Source of the DNA: Paenibacillus larvae subsp. larvae
Lineage (GTDB): Bacteria; Bacillota; Bacilli; Paenibacillales; NBRC-103111
Assembly: GCF_002003265.1 (NCBI RefSeq)
Contig: NZ_CP019687.1
Span: 3,060,001-3,124,000 of the forward strand
Direction of reading: 5' to 3'
Length of the DNA stretch: 64,000 nt
This document shows, in pieces, positions 46,777-55,820 of this stretch. The position numbers and the translations under genes are program-made. The notes beneath the pieces are model-generated. The model saw only the letters and a program-made list of their open reading frames with translations, searched no databases and was not told where the DNA came from. The stretch's first letter is position 1. Each line of letters opens with the position of its first letter.

Positions 46777-47838
46777 TTACGGATATATAGGCGCAAACAA
46801 CAGTCCGGTTGTTTCGTCCCATCCCATGGATACGTTCAGATTCTGGATGGCCTGGCCGGCTGCTCCTTTCACCACGTTATCAATCACGGAAATAATCGTA
46901 ACTCTCCCCGTCCGCCGATCTACCGAGAATCCAATGTCACAATAATTGGAACCCGATACTTCTTTCGTGGCGGGCCATTTCCCCTGCGGCCGGATCCGTA
47001 TAAACGGCCGCCCTTCATAATAAGACTGATACAAGTCAATAAAATCCTGATCGCTCTTATCCCCGAGAAGTGTACCGTACATAGTTGCCATAATTCCCCG
47101 CGTCATAGGCACCAGATGAGTAGTAAAGGTGACGGTGACTCCCTGCCCCAACACCCGGGAAAGTGTCTGTTCAATCTCCGGAATGTGCTGATGGCGGTTT
47201 ACTTTGTAGGCTGAGAAATTTTCATTGGCTTCCGCATAATGCACCTGGAGGCCGAGCCCTCTTCCTGCTCCGGATATTTCGGTTTTGGCATCTATAATCA
47301 GGGAAGACGGCTCAATCCATCCCTCTTGAACCGCCGGAACCAGTCCCAATGCGGCGGCAGTCGGATAACAACCGGGATTCGAGATAAAGGATGCCCCTTT
47401 CACCTCTTCACCAAATACTTCCGTCAGTCCGTATACCGTCCGGCTTAAATAATCGGCGGGAGCAGGTTCCTTGTTATACCATTCTCTATAAAGTTCCTGA
47501 GTAATAAGCCTGAAATCCCCGGATAAGTCAATCACTCTCATGCCGGCATCTACAAAGGAAGGCACCAGCTTAGCACTAACCCCTGAAGGGGTTGCCAAAA
47601 ATACAACATCCGCTTTACTTGCAAGAAGGGGGACATCCACCTCATCCAATACCCTGTTAAGAACATTGGTTAAATGAGGAAATCCCTCGGTTAATAATTG
47701 ACCGCTGCTGGAGAAGGAAACGACGGATGTAATTTCCACCAGCGGGTGCGCTTGCAGCAGACGTATTAATTCAACTCCTCCATATCCTGTCGATCCCACA
47801 ATTGCCGCTTTTACTTTTTCCCTGCTCCAAACAGTCAC
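46777..47838 (-). CDS. argC: N-acetyl-gamma-glutamyl-phosphate reductase
   Basis: About 353 residues; reduces acetylglutamyl phosphate with NADPH. The N-terminal nucleotide fold KAAIVGSTGYGGVELIRLL and the catalytic cysteine in FISNPGCYPTAAALGL are intact. I prefer GTG 47838 (MTVWSREKVKAAI), 9 nt after GGGAGG; an ATG 7 codons upstream has no ribosome site. It is the first gene of argCJBDFGH and lies directly behind the promoter with tandem ARG boxes. Confidence 0.94.
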   Translation of the reverse strand: MTVWSREKVKAAIVGSTGYGGVELIRLLQAHPLVEITSVVSFSSSGQLLTEGFPHLTNVLNRVLDEVDVPLLASKADVVFLATPSGVSAKLVPSFVDAGMRVIDLSGDFRLITQELYREWYNKEPAPADYLSRTVYGLTEVFGEEVKGASFISNPGCYPTAAALGLVPAVQEGWIEPSSLIIDAKTEISGAGRGLGLQVHYAEANENFSAYKVNRHQHIPEIEQTLSRVLGQGVTVTFTTHLVPMTRGIMATMYGTLLGDKSDQDFIDLYQSYYEGRPFIRIRPQGKWPATKEVSGSNYCDIGFSVDRRTGRVTIISVIDNVVKGAAGQAIQNLNVSMGWDETTGLLFAPIYP

Positions 47839-47870
47839 CGGCACTTCCCTCCCAACCATCCATAAGAAAT

Positions 47871-47888
47871 TATGTATTATTATACATA
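47871..47888 (-). promoter_or_regulatory. ARG box 1 (ArgR/AhrC operator), overlapping the -10 of the arg operon
   Basis: The 18-bp palindrome TATGTATTATTATACATA fits the ARG-box consensus TNTGNATWWWWATNCANA at every defined position. It contains the minus-strand -10 TATAAT (47879-47884); TTGAAT (47903-47908) lies 18 bp further up as -35. Confidence 0.85.
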
Positions 47889-47891
47889 TAA

Positions 47892-47909
47892 AGGTAATAA
47901 AAATTCAAT
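47892..47909 (-). promoter_or_regulatory. ARG box 2, weaker, overlapping the -35
   Basis: On the minus strand ATTGAATTTTTATTACCT keeps one good half-site and the A/T core of the ARG box, with about ten of fourteen defined positions. It is separated from box 1 by 3 bp, the usual spacing of tandem boxes bound by one ArgR hexamer. Confidence 0.65.
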
Positions 47910-47941
47910 CTATTTTATAAAGATCTGCATAAAAATCAAAA

Positions 47942-47972
47942 AAAGGCCCTTAACCGATTTGGTTAAGGACCT
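47942..47972 (-). terminator. Terminator of the yitT-like gene
   Basis: AAGGTCCTTAACC pairs with GGTTAAGGGCCTT around a 5-nt loop and is followed by TTTTTGATTTTT on the minus strand. It isolates the arg promoter from upstream transcription. Confidence 0.88.
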
Positions 47973-48067
47973 TATTAAACAATGGCCAATAAATCAATTT
48001 CAAAACTGGATTTCCATCAGGACGCAGTACAAAATATTGATAAATCCGGACCGACTTGATGAACGGA

Positions 48068-48940
48068 TTAAGAGTGTTGTTTAAATCCCTCTCCCAATAC
48101 CTCGCTGGCTTCCGTCAAAATAATAAACGCATTAGGGTCGATTGCTTTCACTGCTGATTTTAGCTTCGGTACGTCGCTTTGGTTGATAACCACCATGAGA
48201 AGCGTCCTCGGATCACCCGTATATCCCCCGCAGCCGCTTAATGAAGTCAGTCCTCGGTCCAGGTCAAACAGGATTGCCTCCTTCAGCTTCTCCGTCTCCT
48301 GTGAAATGATATAGGCCACTTTGGTATTGCTGAATCCTGTCTGAATAATATCAATGGTTTTACTGGTGACAAACAAACCAATCAGAGCAAATAGAGCCTT
48401 TTCCGGAGTAAACACGAAGCCCGCCGACACAATAACAAGACCATCCATAATGGCCACCGCAATGCCGAGGGTGATCCCTGTATATTTATGGATAATTTGC
48501 GCGGCTAACGCCAGTCCCCCTGTTGAGCCTCTTCCAAGGAAAACGAGGCCGAGGCCGAGACCGACTCCCATTCCACCATATATGCTCGCCAAAAGTGTAT
48601 TATCTGTAAGAGGGGGGAAATGGCTGCTGAGAAAGACGAAGAACGGAAAGATGAGTGAACCTACAGCGGCCTTGATTCCCAGTTGTTTGCCTAAAAGCCA
48701 GACTCCCAAAATATAAAGAGGGATATTGAACATCCACTGGGTAAAGGCCGGCTCAATACCGAATGATTGCAGGACGACGGAAATCCCGGATACCCCTCCC
48801 GAGGCAATCTGGTTAGGAAGGAGAAACAAATTAAAGCTGCATGCCATAATAAAAGAGCCGATAAACAATAGTATGTATTCCATAACCAGGTTAGGTCCCA
48901 CCCGTTTTTTCCGGGAAAATACAGCTGTTGATTTTACCAA
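48068..48940 (-). CDS. YitT family membrane protein
   Basis: About 290 residues: five or six membrane helices with the YitT pattern (EYILLFIGSFIMACSFNLFL, NQIASGGVSGISVVLQSFGI, GRGSTGGLALAAQIIHKYTG), followed by a cytoplasmic DUF2179 domain (GLTSLSGCGGYTGDPRTLLM, AIDPNAFIILTEASEVLGEGF). Function in the family is unknown. TTG 48940 is 6 nt after GGAGTG and is preferred to a GTG three codons earlier that overlaps that ribosome site. It is a single gene between prfB and the arg operon. Confidence 0.9.
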   Translation of the reverse strand: MVKSTAVFSRKKRVGPNLVMEYILLFIGSFIMACSFNLFLLPNQIASGGVSGISVVLQSFGIEPAFTQWMFNIPLYILGVWLLGKQLGIKAAVGSLIFPFFVFLSSHFPPLTDNTLLASIYGGMGVGLGLGLVFLGRGSTGGLALAAQIIHKYTGITLGIAVAIMDGLVIVSAGFVFTPEKALFALIGLFVTSKTIDIIQTGFSNTKVAYIISQETEKLKEAILFDLDRGLTSLSGCGGYTGDPRTLLMVVINQSDVPKLKSAVKAIDPNAFIILTEASEVLGEGFKQHS

Positions 48941-48976
48941 AAGATTCACTCCAATCTACAAGGATGAAGGTGGCAA

Positions 48977-49002
48977 AAATCCTACACAGCTGTGTAGGAT
49001 TT
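48977..49002 (-). terminator. Terminator of prfB
   Basis: A perfect 26-nt palindrome AAATCCTACACAG/CTGTGTAGGATTT, with extra T residues following on the minus strand (GGATTTTTGCC). It starts 14 bp after the prfB stop. Confidence 0.8.
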
Positions 49003-49015
49003 CTAAAGCACCCAA

Positions 49016-50132
49016 TTATTTAACTTCACCTTGGTTAATCTGCTGACGCAGATAGGCATCAATGAACATATCGAGATCCCCATCCATGACAGCCCCCGCA
49101 TTACCTGTCTCTGCAGACGTCCTGTGATCCTTAACCATACTGTAAGGATGAAATACGTAGGAACGAATTTGGCTGCCCCAGGCAATGTCAGATTGTTCTC
49201 CGCGGATTTCCGCCAGGTGTTTTTCCTGTTCCTCAATTTTCTTCTCATATAACTTGGAACGAAGGAGCTTCATGGCTCTTTCCCGGTTCTTGATCTGGGA
49301 ACGTTCCGTCTGGCAGGTTACCACAATCCCCGTAGGTATATGGGTAATCCGGACAGCCGAGTCTGTAGTATTAATATGCTGGCCGCCTGCTCCACTTGCC
49401 CGGTAAGTGTCAATTTTTAAATCTTCGGAACGAATTTCCACATCCACATCGTCATCGATTTCCGGAACTACATCGCAGGATACGAAAGAAGTATGTCTGC
49501 GGCCGGAAGCATCAAACGGGGAAATCCGGACAAGCCGGTGTACTCCCTTCTCTGCTTTTAAATATCCGTAAGCATTGTAGCCTTTGATCAGGAGCGTCAC
49601 ACTTTTGACCCCGGCTTCATCACCTGGAAGATAATCCAGTACTTCTACCTTAAAGTCGTGTTTCTCAGCCCATCTCCGATACATGCGAAGCAGCATTTCG
49701 GCCCAATCCTGGGACTCCGTACCTCCTGCCCCCGGATGAAGCTCCAGAATGGCATTTAACCGGTCATAAGGCTGGCTGAGCAGCAGCTGTAGTTCAAAGC
49801 CTTCAAGTTTGCCTACAATGCCTTTGATGCTTTCCGCAACTTCCGCAGCCAGGCTCTCGTCATCTTCTTCCTCTGCAAGCTGGGCCATCACTTCGATATC
49901 CCCAAACTCGCTGGACAAAGCCTGAAATTGTTCAACGCTGCCCTTGATGGCATTGAGTTCGGCTATGGTCTTCTGGGCTTTCTCTTGATCATCCCAGAAA
50001 TCCGGAGCCGCCATTTTCACTTCATAATCTTCGATTTCCTCAAGCTTCCGGTCTAAGTCAAAGAGACCCCCTAAGTTGAGTTAGTCTTTTTGCGGTTTCC
50101 CGCAGATCGTGCTTTACATCTGGTTCCAGCAT
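49016..50132 (-). CDS. prfB: Peptide chain release factor 2, programmed +1 frameshift
   Basis: RF2 ends translation at UGA and UAA. It starts at ATG 50132 ([23 protein letters not shown] upstream), reads 24 codons to an in-frame TGA at 50058-50060, and continues in the +1 frame as [20 protein letters not shown]. The total is about 371 residues. The tripeptide-anticodon SPF ([13 protein letters not shown]) and catalytic GGQ ([15 protein letters not shown]) are present. It starts 43 bp after secA ends, a common pairing. This is regulation, not a lesion. Confidence 0.96.
50057..50075 (-). promoter_or_regulatory. prfB: prfB autoregulatory frameshift site
   Basis: On the minus strand the site is CTTAGGGGGTCTCTTTGAC: an internal Shine-Dalgarno-like AGGGGG, 3 nt, then CTT-TGA-C. 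This is the classical slippery arrangement at codon 25-26, where low RF2 favours a +1 shift at the UGA. Confidence 0.95.
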
Positions 50133-50175
50133 GTTTTATCACACCCCACCCTGGCTTAAATAGATTCGTATTATA

Positions 50176-52683
50176 TTATTTCCCGTGGCAGTTTTTGAAT
50201 TTCTTACCGCTGCCGCATGGGCAAGGATCGTTACGTCCTATGCGTTCTTCCCGGACGACCGGCTTTTTGCCGCCCTCCTCGGCTTTGGTGTCCACCGCCT
50301 GTCCTTTAGCCACTTCTTGCCGTTCCAGATTGCTTTCCACGTGAGCCTTCATAATGTACATGGCCACTTCTTCCTGGATGCTGTTAATCATCTCCTCGAA
50401 CATCTCGAAGCCTTCGAATTGATATTCACGAAGAGGGTCTGTTCCGCCGTAAGCGCGAAGATGAATCCCTTGGCGCAGCTGGTCCATGGCATCAATATGG
50501 TCCATCCATTTGCTGTCTACCGCGCGAAGCACAACCACTTTCTCGAACTCGCGCATGAATTCAGTACCGATCTCTTCTTCCCTGCGGTCGTATTTTTGAG
50601 CGATAAGCTCTTGCAGATACTCTATGATCTCTTCTTTTTCTTTGCCCCATATATCTTCGGACGATATCTGCTCATCCTCATCCGAGAAGAATGTCTTGTT
50701 TACAAAATCAGCAACGGCTCCAAGATCCCATTCTTCCGGAATATCTTCGTTAGTATGGGATTCAACTACCCTTTCAATTACGGAATTCAACATTCCTTCC
50801 ACAATCTCGCGGATATTATCAGATTCCAATACTTCAAGGCGTTGTTTATAAATGATCTCACGCTGTTGGTTCATAACATCGTCATACTGGAGAACGACTT
50901 TCCGTACATCGAAGTTGTTGCCTTCTACCCTTTTCTGTGCAGATTCTACCGCGCGGGTAATCAGCCGGCTTTCAATCGGCTGGTCTTCTTCCATGCCAAG
51001 ACGGTCCATCATATTCATGATGTTCTCCGCACCGAACCGCTTCATCAACTCGTCTCCAAGGGACAGGTAGAATTGTGTAGACCCAGGGTCACCCTGGCGC
51101 CCGGCACGTCCCCGCAGCTGGTTATCAATCCGGCGGCTTTCATGCCGTTCTGTACCTATAATATGCAGTCCGCCTATATCAGCTACACCTTCACCCAACA
51201 CAATATCCGTACCGCGTCCCGCCATGTTGGTGGCAATTGTTACGGCACCCGGCTCGCCTGCCCGTGATACAATCTCCGCCTCCTGGGCATGATGCTTCGC
51301 ATTCAATACTTTATGCGGAACTCCTTTGCGCTTCAGAAGCTCGGACAACAGCTCGGAGTTTTCAATGGAAACCGTACCCACCAGAACCGGCTGGTTATTT
51401 TTGTGGCGCTTCATGATCTCTTCCACCACCGCCAGGAATTTGGCCTTCTCCGTTTTATAGACTACGTCCGGATGGTCTTTACGGATCATAGGGCGGTTAG
51501 TAGGCACCACAATTACATCCAATCCGTAAATTTTCCTGAACTCCTCTTCTTCCGTTTTCGCAGTACCAGTCATGCCGGAAAGCTTGCGGTACATCCGGAA
51601 GTAGTTCTGGAACGTGATGGTCGCCAGGGTCATGCTCTCATTCTGAACTTCCAGCTGTTCCTTGGCTTCAATCGCCTGATGAAGGCCGTCACTATAGCGT
51701 CGTCCGGTCATAATGCGTCCCGTAAACTCATCAACGATAAGGACTTCTCCGTCCTGTACAACGTAATCTACGTCGCGCTTCATAATGGCATGTGCCTTCA
51801 ACGCTTGGGTGACGTGATGATTTAAGGTGATATTCTGATGGTCAAACAAATTCTCTACGCCAAAAGCCCGTTCCGCTTTTTCCACACCGGCTTCGGTAAG
51901 CGCAACGGATTTGACTTTAATGTCCACCGTGTAGTCTTCCTCTTCCTTCAGCTTGCTGACGAACCGGTCGGCAGCATAATACATATCCGTGGATTTGGCT
52001 GCTTGTCCGGAGATGATCAGCGGAGTTCTCGCTTCATCGACCAGAATAGAGTCCACTTCGTCAATAACGGCAAAATAGAGCGGACGCTGTACCATCTGCT
52101 CTTTATAAAGCACCATATTGTCCCGGAGGTAATCAAATCCGAATTCGTTGTTGGTCCCGTAGGTAATATCACATGCATATGCCTGCTGTTTTTCTTCATG
52201 GGAAAGGTCATGCAGATTCACACCCACCGTCATGCCGAGGAACTCATAAATCTGTCCCATCTCCGCACTGTCCCGCTGGGCCAGATAGTCATTGACGGTA
52301 ACTACGTGTACCCCTTTGCCGAGAAGGGCATTTAAATAAACCGCCAAAGTGGCGACCAGCGTCTTCCCTTCCCCGGTTCTCATTTCCGCAATATTTCCGT
52401 CATGCAGAACCATTGCACCAATCAATTGCACATCATAATGCCGTTTCCCCAGAACGCGTTTGGAAGCTTCCCTTACCACGGCAAAGGCCTCAGGAAGCAG
52501 TGTATCAATGTCTACGCCTTCGTCCAGCTTAGCGCGGAACTCGGCCGTTTTGCCTTTTAGCTCTTCATCAGATAAAGCCTCTATGATAGGCTCCAATTTG
52601 TTGATCTCTTCCACGACTTTCCAGTATCGCTTCAGTTCACGCTCGTTGGAATCACCAAATATCTTTTTAACCAATCCTAGCAT
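50176..52683 (-). CDS. secA: Preprotein translocase ATPase SecA
   Basis: 835 residues; the motor driving proteins through SecYEG. Walker A MRTGEGKT (about 100), [12 protein letters not shown]-type motif ([16 protein letters not shown]), DEVDSIL (DEAD-equivalent), [21 protein letters not shown], and [12 protein letters not shown] of helicase motif VI are all present. The C-terminal zinc-binding tail has [13 protein letters not shown], which contacts SecB-like partners or ribosomes. Start ATG follows AAAGGGG. Normal length; 43 bp ahead of prfB. Confidence 0.97.
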   Translation of the reverse strand: MLGLVKKIFGDSNERELKRYWKVVEEINKLEPIIEALSDEELKGKTAEFRAKLDEGVDIDTLLPEAFAVVREASKRVLGKRHYDVQLIGAMVLHDGNIAEMRTGEGKTLVATLAVYLNALLGKGVHVVTVNDYLAQRDSAEMGQIYEFLGMTVGVNLHDLSHEEKQQAYACDITYGTNNEFGFDYLRDNMVLYKEQMVQRPLYFAVIDEVDSILVDEARTPLIISGQAAKSTDMYYAADRFVSKLKEEEDYTVDIKVKSVALTEAGVEKAERAFGVENLFDHQNITLNHHVTQALKAHAIMKRDVDYVVQDGEVLIVDEFTGRIMTGRRYSDGLHQAIEAKEQLEVQNESMTLATITFQNYFRMYRKLSGMTGTAKTEEEEFRKIYGLDVIVVPTNRPMIRKDHPDVVYKTEKAKFLAVVEEIMKRHKNNQPVLVGTVSIENSELLSELLKRKGVPHKVLNAKHHAQEAEIVSRAGEPGAVTIATNMAGRGTDIVLGEGVADIGGLHIIGTERHESRRIDNQLRGRAGRQGDPGSTQFYLSLGDELMKRFGAENIMNMMDRLGMEEDQPIESRLITRAVESAQKRVEGNNFDVRKVVLQYDDVMNQQREIIYKQRLEVLESDNIREIVEGMLNSVIERVVESHTNEDIPEEWDLGAVADFVNKTFFSDEDEQISSEDIWGKEKEEIIEYLQELIAQKYDRREEEIGTEFMREFEKVVVLRAVDSKWMDHIDAMDQLRQGIHLRAYGGTDPLREYQFEGFEMFEEMINSIQEEVAMYIMKAHVESNLERQEVAKGQAVDTKAEEGGKKPVVREERIGRNDPCPCGSGKKFKNCHGK

Positions 52684-52780
52684 CGGTGAACCCCTTTCCT
52701 CACAGTCAGTTTGCCTTAAATTGTATCAGTTTGCAGGACAAGCCGCAACAAAACTTGCCTGAAATTAACACTGTAATCCA

Positions 52781-52899
52781 GAATCAATTTCATAATACAA
52801 CTGGTGAGCATTTAATCGAGAAGATATAGATAAATACGGTTCAGGTTTATCTATATCTTATACCCGTTCGGATGGAAATCTAAATTATAAAATTGATTC
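52781..52899 (+). repeat. 119-bp structured intergenic repeat, copy 2
   Basis: This copy has nearly perfect terminal inverted repeats (GAATCAATTTCATAAT with ATTATAAAATTGATTC, 15 of 16) and a perfect 14-bp inner stem AAGATATAGATAAA/TTTATCTATATCTT. It lies upstream of secA and downstream of the S-layer relic, with no open frame. The rest of 52684-53031 holds no gene that I can see. Confidence 0.8.
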
Positions 52900-53031
52900 A
52901 TTCATCCTATTATATACGTGAGGACTCCCCGTTTTGTTTCATTTTTCTTGTAAACAGCAGCAAGACTTATTTCCATAATGAAATCGCAAGGAACCGTTAA
53001 AATCGGCTTTACATTCAGTTAAAAGGAATCT

Positions 53032-54020
53032 TTAATTATAGAAAAAATGATTGTATTCAATTTGCGGATTGTTTGAATTAACGATCTCTGCGCTAATAGG
53101 ATAGATTTTGGGTACGATCATACATGCATAAGCAGCTAGTTTATAATCATCACTGTTCATTTCTTTTCCATATTGGTCAAGAATCTCAAAGGGTAAATTA
53201 CCATCTTGCTTTGAAATCATATTTCTTGTAACTTTGATAGACTTCGCAACTTCAAGCTTCAATTTTTACAGGAACTTTAATAGCCTCTTCAGATAATCCT
53301 GTAATTGAACCTCGTAATCACCTGCATGAATTGGCTTAGAGGTTTCCAGAATTACAGATTTCCTGTCATTTGCCTATACGGCCTTTTGAGTAAATGTTGG
53401 TACCCACACAGTATTATCGTTTTTTTTAAGTTCAACATTTACTCCGTCCTAACTGCGTTAGTAAATTTAACTTCTACTTTATTTGCGTCTATAGCTTTTA
53501 CGGAAGAAACGGATACCATCACATTGTAAGTGCTAAGTACCAGCATGTAACGGTTAACCTGTTCAGTACTATTGAATCTGCCGTCGGAATCATTTGCCAT
53601 TATTCCACGATCAATTTTGGTCAGGGCATTGGCTGGACGATAAGTCCCATCTTCATAACCTGATACGATGTTATTTTCTTTAGCAGCTTCAATGTAAGGA
53701 AGCGCATATCCATTAGCCGGATCATCCTTGCTCACATCAGAGAAGCTGGATTGGGTAAGAGAAGTATCGACTTTCAGGCCAAATACGTCAGCGGCAACCC
53801 TTGCGAATTGTGCACGGTTAGTAAGTTCTTAAAGACCAAAATAGTCGGCTGAAAGACCATGTAAAATGCCTCTATTAATCATTTATTCAAATTTTGCTTT
53901 GTCTTTTGCACTCAAACCACTTAAATCTTTGAAATCATCAATGTTCGCACCAAACGCTACGGAAGAAAACATAGATAATGCCATAGCACTGGAAACAATT
54001 ATTGATAAACTTTTTTTCAT
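53032..54020 (-). pseudogene. S-layer homology (SLH) protein gene, heavily decayed
   Basis: ATG 54020 opens a good signal peptide (KKSLSIIVSSAMALSMFSSVAFGA). The same frame reads SLH-domain sequence (FKDLSGLSAKDKAKFE, ELTNRAQFARVAADVFGL, ALPYIEAAKENNIVSGYEDG, YRPANALTKID) but is broken by TAA at 53883-53885 and 53829-53831. The frame then passes to SVKAIDANKVEVKFTNAV, typical of the Ig-like part of S-layer proteins, and ends. Further pieces continue in other frames (VNVELKKNDNTVWVP, SEEAIKVPVKIEA, KLEVAKSIKVTRN) to 53032. SLH domains bind pyruvylated wall polymer. Several stops, frameshifts and probably deletions make this an old relic. Confidence 0.85.
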
Positions 54021-54079
54021 AACTTTCTCTCATCCTGGGAACTGTTCTTATTTTTTAGATTTTCTGATCTACATAGATC

Positions 54080-54144
54080 TGTATACCATCCTAGATAGAC
54101 TACATTATATATTTATGTATATCATTCTGGATAGATCATATTAT
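54080..54144. repeat. Two imperfect 29-bp direct repeats upstream of the S-layer relic
   Basis: TGTATACCATCCTAGATAG and TGTATATCATTCTGGATAG begin 36 bp apart (54080 and 54116), each continuing with a similar A/T-rich tail. They lie 60-125 bp upstream of the relic's start and may be remains of its regulatory region. The rest of 54145-54308 shows no convincing gene. Confidence 0.5.
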
Positions 54145-54343
54145 CAAAAATGAAATAATCAATGGGGTATCGTTAGTTGAATCCATATAATTTTGTAAAA
54201 TAACTTTTTTCAATAAATGAGAAGAGCCCTGCGTATCCACCCGTATCACGATTTCAGCAAATTTCCTCTCCCAGATCACATCCAGGCAGTTCAGGTACCG
54301 GCTAGTTGCGCCTAGCTTCGCTAGGCGGGCAAACACATATAAA

Positions 54344-54371
54344 AGGCCTGATCCCGGGCAGGATCAAGCCT
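54344..54371 (-). terminator. Terminator of hpf
   Basis: AGGCTTGATCC pairs with GGATCAGGCCT (one wobble), followed by TTTTATAT on the minus strand, 34 bp after the hpf stop. A second small perfect hairpin (CGCCTAGC-TTC-GCTAGGCG) lies just beyond at 54309-54328. Confidence 0.8.
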
Positions 54372-54404
54372 GTGTTTTCATTATTGGATGGGAAGGGAAT
54401 TCGT

Positions 54405-54953
54405 TTAAATCGCGGGTTCAATCAGACCATATCTGCCGTCTTCACGTTTGTAGACCACATTCACCTGATCAGTGTCCATATTGGCAAATACGAAAAAATT
54501 ATGTCCGACCATGTTCATTTGAAGGATCGCTTCCTCGACGTCCATTGGCTTTAGAGTAAACCGTTTGGTTCTTACGAGTTCGTATTCTTCTTCCTCCACG
54601 GTGTTAGCAACACTGCTCGGTTCCATTACGAAGAGATCCCGCTTACCGCCTTCTTGACGGATCCTCCGGTTCATTTTCGTTTTGTACTTGCGGATTTGCC
54701 TTTCGAGCTTATCCACCACCAGATCAATCGAGGCATACATATCGTCGTTTTTTACCTCTGCACGGAGCAGGGCACCGGAAATCGGAATCGTAACCTCAAC
54801 CGTATGCATGTCCTTGATGACGCTGAGCGTCACGCTGGCCTCCGAGGCAAGGGGGGCTTCAAAATATTTATCCAGCTTACTGATTTTCTTGTCCACGTAA
54901 TCTTTAAGGGCCTCGGTAAGCTCGATGTTAACTCCACGAATTTTATACTTCAT
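54405..54953 (-). CDS. hpf: Long-form ribosome hibernation promoting factor
   Basis: 182 residues: an N-terminal S30AE/YfiA domain (KYKIRGVNIELTEALKDYVD, SASVTLSVIKDMHTVEVTI) and the C-terminal dimerisation domain of long HPF (YELVRTKRFTLKPMDVEEAI, LQMNMVGHNFFVFANMDT). It pairs 70S ribosomes into inactive 100S dimers in stationary phase. The start follows GGGAGGAG. It has its own promoter and terminator. The secA-hpf neighbourhood is normal for Firmicutes, apart from the S-layer relic lying between them. Confidence 0.95.
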   Translation of the reverse strand: MKYKIRGVNIELTEALKDYVDKKISKLDKYFEAPLASEASVTLSVIKDMHTVEVTIPISGALLRAEVKNDDMYASIDLVVDKLERQIRKYKTKMNRRIRQEGGKRDLFVMEPSSVANTVEEEEYELVRTKRFTLKPMDVEEAILQMNMVGHNFFVFANMDTDQVNVVYKREDGRYGLIEPAI

Positions 54954-54976
54954 TGTAACTCCTCCCTTCTGCCTTC

Positions 54977-55005
54977 ATTATACTACAATGAGACTGAATC
55001 TTCAA
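54977..55005 (-). promoter_or_regulatory. SigA-type promoter of hpf
   Basis: TTGAAG (55000-55005), 17 nt, TATAAT (54977-54982) on the minus strand, 24 bp upstream of the ATG. The -10 is perfect; the -35 matches at 4 of 6. The remaining upstream DNA to 55198 shows no gene. Confidence 0.7.
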
Positions 55006-55201
55006 AAAATTCAGGTTCAAAAAACAATGTTAAATCCCTTTAATCTGTCTCATTCATATCTCTTTTCACAAAAATAACAAAAAGGTTAAAAATAAATACT
55101 CGGTGTTGGCATCCCTCACAAGAAACTATATGCGTATATCAGAAGAAGGATTCGTATGAACACTAAAATCAATCTCACTTTATTTACAATTGCACAAAAA
55201 A

Positions 55202-55228
55202 ACACCCTGAAGCTGTCCTTCAGGGTGT
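55202..55228 (-). terminator. Terminator of the cold-shock gene
   Basis: A perfect 11-bp stem ACACCCTGAAG/CTTCAGGGTGT with a 5-nt loop is followed by TTTTTTTG on the minus strand, 47 bp after the stop codon. Confidence 0.92.
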
Positions 55229-55275
55229 CCGGCCCACGAATCATCTATTCAAGCGGCCTATGACAGGCCAAATGA

Positions 55276-55473
55276 TTATAATTTGATTACGTTAGCAGCT
55301 TGTGGTCCGCGAGCGCCTTCCACAATATCAAATTCTACGGATTGTCCTTCTTCTAGGGTTTTAAAGCCTTCGCCTTGGATAGCGGAGAAATGTACGAATA
55401 CGTCTCCTCCATCTTCACGCTCAATAAAGCCATACCCTTTCTCTGCATTAAACCATTTTACTTTACCTTGCAT
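55276..55473 (-). CDS. Cold shock protein (CspA/CspB family)
   Basis: 65 residues, a single cold-shock domain: [17 protein letters not shown] (RNP1 KGYGFIE) and [10 protein letters not shown] (RNP2 VFVHF), ending in [10 protein letters not shown]. It binds single-stranded RNA/DNA and acts as an RNA chaperone. ATG 55473 is the family start with AAGGG upstream; an opening 8 codons longer is not conserved. Single gene with its own terminator. Confidence 0.95.
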   Translation of the reverse strand: MQGKVKWFNAEKGYGFIEREDGGDVFVHFSAIQGEGFKTLEEGQSVEFDIVEGARGPQAANVIKL

Positions 55474-55691
55474 GCAATACATTCCCTTCGTCTTCAAATA
55501 AATGTAAGTCCTAGCCTACACTTTGAATATACCACCTGTATTCAGAAGATGTCAACGCATACAACCCAGATATTTCCTTATTCTGTCGGGGTTTTTAAAG
55601 GTTTTTTTCTGCCTGTTCAAATGTTGCGAAAATTCTGCTATGCACATGGTTGTACACGGCCCTTTTATTTATGAAAGCTTATTTTCATTAG

Positions 55692-55734
55692 TTATCAACA
55701 AAGTTATACACATTATCCACATAATTGTGGATAA
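55692..55734. promoter_or_regulatory. Cluster of four DnaA-box-like sites
   Basis: Within 43 bp: TTATCAACA (55692-55700, one off consensus), TTATACACA (55704-55712), TTATCCACA (55713-55721) and its reverse complement TGTGGATAA (55726-55734). The last three fit TTATNCACA exactly, and the last two form an inverted pair 4 bp apart. The site is intergenic between csp (ending at 55473 upstream side) and fliT (ending at 55821) and is not an oriC by gene context. Confidence 0.7.
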
Positions 55735-55785
55735 AGTAGTGCACAACTTTTGGAGATCTTTTTGCCGGATCCTGGCATAAAGAAA

Positions 55786-55810
55786 GGCCTTCCTGGATGT
55801 CAGGAAGGTC
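55786..55810 (-). terminator. Terminator of the fliD-fliS-fliT unit
   Basis: GACCTTCCTG pairs with CAGGAAGGCC around a 5-nt loop and is followed by TTTCTTTAT on the minus strand, 10 bp after the fliT stop. Confidence 0.75.
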
Positions 55811-55820
55811 GAAATTTGTC

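Noticed and set aside
49016-50132. prfB as a frameshifted pseudogene
   Set aside because: The site has the classical AGGGGG...CTTTGAC arrangement of the RF2 autoregulatory frameshift; the gene is functional.
54136-54336. 66-codon minus-strand frame between the S-layer relic and hpf
   Set aside because: No ribosome site, no recognisable motif, and it begins inside small hairpins behind hpf; not supported as a gene.
55692-55734. DnaA-box cluster as the chromosomal origin
   Set aside because: No dnaA, dnaN or rpmH nearby and no long A/T-rich unwinding region; at most an accessory cluster.
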